Shown here piece by piece: positions 60,422 through 64,000 of a stretch of DNA of 64,000 nucleotides; the stretch's first letter is position 1; every line of letters starts with the position of its first letter. A model generated the notes under the pieces. It was given only the letters and a program-made list of their open reading frames with translations. It was not told the DNA's origin and did not search any database. The position numbers and the translations under genes are program-made. Origin of the DNA: Roseburia_C sp900315735 (lineage in GTDB: Bacteria; Bacillota; Clostridia; Lachnospirales; Lachnospiraceae); the NCBI GenBank assembly GCA_052118425.1, contig JBQKHF010000013.1. One strand, written 5' to 3'.

Positions 60422-63400
60422 CTATTTCGTCTTCTTTTTTGACCATTCTTCGATTTTTTTATTTGCTTCTGCATTCGTATATCCAAGGTGCATATAGATT
60501 GAGATAAGCAGGTTCTTCATATCAGCATATTTACCTTTTTCCTTTGCCTTAAGGTATTTCTTTTTATATTCTCTTGTTACAACTCCACTGATATCTTTAT
60601 TTTCTTTCCCGCCTTTACTTTTTGCTTCACTTATGTAGTCAAAGATAGCCTCTCTGTCTGCTCCCTTGTTTATAGAATTGTCAATTGCATCATATAGCCT
60701 CTGATATGTTTCACCGTAGTTCCATTCTTCCAGGGTGCACCATATCTCCTCATCACTCTGTCCAGCTTTCTCTCTAAGGAACTTCTTGGCTTCTTTCTCT
60801 GATATATCTCCAGCAAGATAACCATCCTTCATCTCTTTTTTCACCTTGGATGTAATTTCTTTTTTCTCCAGTCCCTTTTCTTTCAGTTCACCTTCTATCT
60901 CTTTATATGCTGCGTTATCTCCGGAAAGGTATGCATCCAGCATTCTCTCATACTGCCTGCTATTCTTTCTCTTGATTCCTCCCAGATATTTTCCTGTGGT
61001 GGTATTATAAATAGCTTTGAAATCTCTCTCCACATTGTAAATTGGAATCCCCGTTACAGAAGAAATTCCGCTCATTAATGACTCAGCCGCTTCTAACCAG
61101 GTATGGTTTTCTCTGTAGTCTGCATCTGTCGCATATTTCTGCACATTCCTTACTCCGGCAAACAGTTTTGACAGCCCCTGCATATCCAGTCTGTTTACAT
61201 CATATCCCTGTACTATAGAAAGGATATCCTTAAGATACGGTATCAGCTGAATCGGATTCAGGTTATCTATTACATTATCCTTATAAGCAGCGAGCCATCT
61301 CTCCCCGTATGTAGTATCATCATCCTTCTTATTTCTGAATGCATCCATCAAAGACTGTGCTGCAGCATTCACAACATTTGTAATAATATAGGCTTTCAAA
61401 GTCTGTTTAAAGAATCTTTTACTTCCGGCATTCCATTTACCCGGCATCTCATACCAATCTCTTAATGCATTTGCCAGCATATTGTAAGACTTCGTAGGCT
61501 CTGCCATGAATGACGTTGCCATTTTATGTAAGCCATTGTTACTTCGCATAATCTGTGACCGATGTAGTACTGAGTCTACTACCTGTGTCTGGTCGATAAG
61601 TTCATCGTATCTGTCTACACATAAATCTGTAAACTCTTTGGAATTTATGTCTATATCCGGATGCAGCGCCTTTGTTTCCTGTTTTACTGCATTCCACAGT
61701 ACGCCCCATGTAACATCATCTGCTTTCTGTGCAAGAATCATGGTTCCTTCCTGCAATCCCTCTTTAAAGGTGTGCTGGTCCGTAATAACCTCTTTCATAG
61801 ACTGACCAATTGATGTTTCAAAATATCCCCAGGACTTCCACTTTGCAATAGGTGCTTTTTCCTGCACCTCATGCACAGCCGGTTTCATGGTCAGTGCTTT
61901 CAAAAGATACTTGGAATCCATCACTGCCATTGCACGGAAATAAGCTGTTGGCTGCTGTATTGCTACCCTGATATTCGCTGCTACAGATGCAGCTTTCATA
62001 TTTCCAACCAGTTCATCCACAAACTTGACCTGGACATCTCCTGTTCCTTCTGCGTTAATATCCTTCACCAGCTTTTTAAAGTACTCCTGGTATTCTTTTC
62101 CGTAAGCCCTTTCTATCTGTGCCTTAACAGATGTCTTGGAATTCAGAATATCCAGCACTTCATCCTCTGACATATGTTCATCCAGTCCTGCTTTTTGTCT
62201 GTAATTAAACCACTTCATAGCATCTGACAATGCCGCTGTATAGCTTCCGTAACTCGCCATATCTGTTACATGCTTTGTAAATACATCAAAGATATCATCC
62301 ACCACGATAGCATTTCTCGCATTTTTCATGGTTTTCTTGGTAAATCCCTGATTCTTTACTCCCCAGTATGAAGTCTGGTCCTTTGTATCTACAGTATTTC
62401 CGGATGTCTTGATAGGATAATAATGCTGTCCGCCGAATCTTCTGTATCCATACATCTGCATTGTGGTAGCATTACCCCATGCGGAGCATCTATTCTGCAT
62501 AAACTGCTGCATGGAATCCGCTACTTTCTTCTGCTCCGGAGTAAGCTCCTCACATATCTTCCCTACCTCATATTCAGTAAGCCGGATTCCCTCGGAATTT
62601 CGATATACCTTTGTTCCAGCTTTGGTTGTTGTTATTACTCCACCATACTTGATATGTTCTTTTGCCTGCTCTCTGTTCTTAAGTTCATACAGCCCCATCA
62701 TCTGTGCTGTTGTCATCCGCAACTTTTTATTGCCAAAATCAAACTCATGAACTTCCGCATCCCTTCCGGTCCACTTCTTCATTTCAGACTTTAACTGTTT
62801 TTCGGTAAGTCCACATTCCTCGGCAATCTTTCCAAACTGAGACTGCATATAATCCTGTGCTTCTGCAATCTTTTCTGTTCTGGTATTCAGTCCCTTACGC
62901 AATCCTTTATAGATACTAAGTGCAGAATATCCCATTCTGTAGAAGTATGACCTTGGGTCCAGCATATTGGCATCCAGCATATTTTCTGCTTTGTTAATTG
63001 CCTTTCCCCTTAATGTATCATTATTCCATACTTTCTTATCCTTCTTGGTTTTCAGTTCTTCAATCGTGTTGTCTCCAAGTTCTTCCACATTCTGTGCACG
63101 TTCATTTACATATAACTGGTTTACGCTGGTAATGGCTCTCTTTAATCCGGATACCAGTCTGTCCAGATATCTCAGACCATTCATATCCATGTCCGAAATT
63201 CGTACACCCTCATTATTGTTCAGAAAGTCTGAAATATCATCTAGCAGTGAGCTTGTCTTCCTGTCTCCTGAATTGCCATCCATAAGAGCATTATAGATAT
63301 CCTCATACTCTCCGGCAATGGCTTCTCTCTCGCTAGATAACTTAAGCTGCATCTGGCTTAAAGCATTGTACCATTTCAGTGAATCAACACTATTTGGATT

Positions 63401-64000
63401 CGTCCGATCTGTCGTGAAGTCTATCGCATCAATGAAATCTGCAACCGTTTTCTTTAATGCATCCGGCACATGATTCTTATCTGTATTCTGATTAAATGCA
63501 GTTACAATTCCCTGTGCATTTTTTCTGATACGTTCCCGGTATCTTCTCCGCTCCTCGATATTTCTCTTCGCCGTACGATTCTCTGACTGCGCCGCTTTCA
63601 GCTTCATATACTTGTCGTTGCTCTGCTGTTTCACCTTTGCCAGCTTTGCTTCGTATGACTTTATTTTCTTTCTGATTTCCGTTTCTGCCTTTGCATCACG
63701 ATAGGCCATAGCCGAGCTGAGTTCTCTTCTCTGTTCATCCAGTTCCCTCTCATACTTCTGTTTCAGGCTGTCTCGTCTGGTCTTTTCCTGCTCTTTCAAT
63801 TTTTCGAATCTTTCACGGTATTCTGCATTCAGATTCTTTCTGTATTCCTGCTGCTTTGCAATCAGCTTCTGGGTTTCCGCCAGCACCTTTTTATTTGCTG
63901 CATCCGTGCTCTGCTCTACAAAGAATCTCCGGTAAATGTCTAATGCAAGGTCATATGCTGCCTGCTGCTTATTCATTCCAAAGATATTATGCCTTGCCGG
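60422..64000 (-). CDS. Giant phage protein with LPD38-like region, 5' end outside window
   Basis: At least 1192 residues; the frame stays open to the window edge. The ATG at 63974-63976 has no ribosome binding site, and the codons before it read PARHNIFG, so the gene is partial. Residues 50-160 are a highly charged coiled coil (EKTRRDSLKQKYERELDEQRRELSSAM). The centre (about 520-640, NAIVVDDIFDVFTKHVTDMASYGSYTAALSDAMKWFNY) resembles the LPD38 domain of polyvalent proteins in Clostridial phages. Amphipathic stretches near 840-960 and a lysine-rich end follow. It is probably a virion-packaged polyvalent protein injected with DNA; the function of each domain is inferred. Confidence 0.75.
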   Translation of the reverse strand, partial: PARHNIFGMNKQQAAYDLALDIYRRFFVEQSTDAANKKVLAETQKLIAKQQEYRKNLNAEYRERFEKLKEQEKTRRDSLKQKYERELDEQRRELSSAMAYRDAKAETEIRKKIKSYEAKLAKVKQQSNDKYMKLKAAQSENRTAKRNIEERRRYRERIRKNAQGIVTAFNQNTDKNHVPDALKKTVADFIDAIDFTTDRTNPNSVDSLKWYNALSQMQLKLSSEREAIAGEYEDIYNALMDGNSGDRKTSSLLDDISDFLNNNEGVRISDMDMNGLRYLDRLVSGLKRAITSVNQLYVNERAQNVEELGDNTIEELKTKKDKKVWNNDTLRGKAINKAENMLDANMLDPRSYFYRMGYSALSIYKGLRKGLNTRTEKIAEAQDYMQSQFGKIAEECGLTEKQLKSEMKKWTGRDAEVHEFDFGNKKLRMTTAQMMGLYELKNREQAKEHIKYGGVITTTKAGTKVYRNSEGIRLTEYEVGKICEELTPEQKKVADSMQQFMQNRCSAWGNATTMQMYGYRRFGGQHYYPIKTSGNTVDTKDQTSYWGVKNQGFTKKTMKNARNAIVVDDIFDVFTKHVTDMASYGSYTAALSDAMKWFNYRQKAGLDEHMSEDEVLDILNSKTSVKAQIERAYGKEYQEYFKKLVKDINAEGTGDVQVKFVDELVGNMKAASVAANIRVAIQQPTAYFRAMAVMDSKYLLKALTMKPAVHEVQEKAPIAKWKSWGYFETSIGQSMKEVITDQHTFKEGLQEGTMILAQKADDVTWGVLWNAVKQETKALHPDIDINSKEFTDLCVDRYDELIDQTQVVDSVLHRSQIMRSNNGLHKMATSFMAEPTKSYNMLANALRDWYEMPGKWNAGSKRFFKQTLKAYIITNVVNAAAQSLMDAFRNKKDDDTTYGERWLAAYKDNVIDNLNPIQLIPYLKDILSIVQGYDVNRLDMQGLSKLFAGVRNVQKYATDADYRENHTWLEAAESLMSGISSVTGIPIYNVERDFKAIYNTTTGKYLGGIKRKNSRQYERMLDAYLSGDNAAYKEIEGELKEKGLEKKEITSKVKKEMKDGYLAGDISEKEAKKFLREKAGQSDEEIWCTLEEWNYGETYQRLYDAIDNSINKGADREAIFDYISEAKSKGGKENKDISGVVTREYKKKYLKAKEKGKYADMKNLLISIYMHLGYTNAEANKKIEEWSKKKTK

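Overview
This window looks like a chromosome segment from a butyrate-forming Lachnospiraceae bacterium (Roseburia/Agathobacter-like; the genus is inference). Supporting content includes a butyryl-CoA:acetate CoA-transferase, SpoVG, a GlgC/GlgD pair, a minimal SufC/SufB pair, a DUF6465 protein, a DnaD/DnaC primosome operon and an S-box leader on metK. Most genes have strong GGAGG-type ribosome binding sites. The left 4.6 kb is clearly more AT-rich than the rest, and the right 7.4 kb is prophage.

Layout. (1) 96-4561, minus strand: a very large P-loop NTPase of the STAND/antiphage type. Its N-terminal Cap4-like nuclease module lies in another frame, broken off at a run of six A/T pairs. (2) 4681-10749: an rRNA uracil methyltransferase, an XRE regulator, an AAA/DUF4143 ATPase, an RlmI-type methyltransferase and an EamA exporter. 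(3) 10893-11258: a long palindromic structured element (copy A), followed by a family 2 glycosyltransferase and the CoA-transferase. (4) 13787-18541: a minus-strand run of sensor kinase, response regulator, RluA pseudouridine synthase, AI-2E/YtvI membrane protein and flavodoxin-like protein. (5) 18785-26449: metK behind a SAM riboswitch, an HD-GYP protein, murA, an M23/LysM/G5 envelope protein, aroK and a PrsA-like lipoprotein. (6) 26525-31386: mfd, pth and a GlmU-like uridylyltransferase lacking its acetyltransferase half. (7) 31525-31738: copy B of the structured element, inverted relative to copy A. (8) 31933-40853: spoVG, glgD and glgC; then murC, paired DnaA boxes, dnaD, dnaC, a PRPP synthetase, a DUF6465 protein and an HPr variant. 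(9) 41040-56230: envelope and metabolic genes, including a GH31 glucosidase, a patatin, a GGDEF protein, SufB/SufC, an LTA-synthase-type enzyme, a CDF transporter and signal peptidase I. (10) 56649-64000: the late end of a prophage (amidase, crAss001_48-like protein, holin, S74 tail protein, BppU-like baseplate protein) and a giant virion/polyvalent protein that runs off the window.

Most promising observations. The two copies of the structured element differ in sequence but keep their base pairing through compensatory changes, which is direct evidence for a conserved RNA fold. The nuclease-NTPase gene is a likely defence system interrupted at a possible slippage site. Tandem DnaA boxes precede the helicase-loader operon. 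An HPr paralogue keeps His15 and Ser46 but has lost Arg17.
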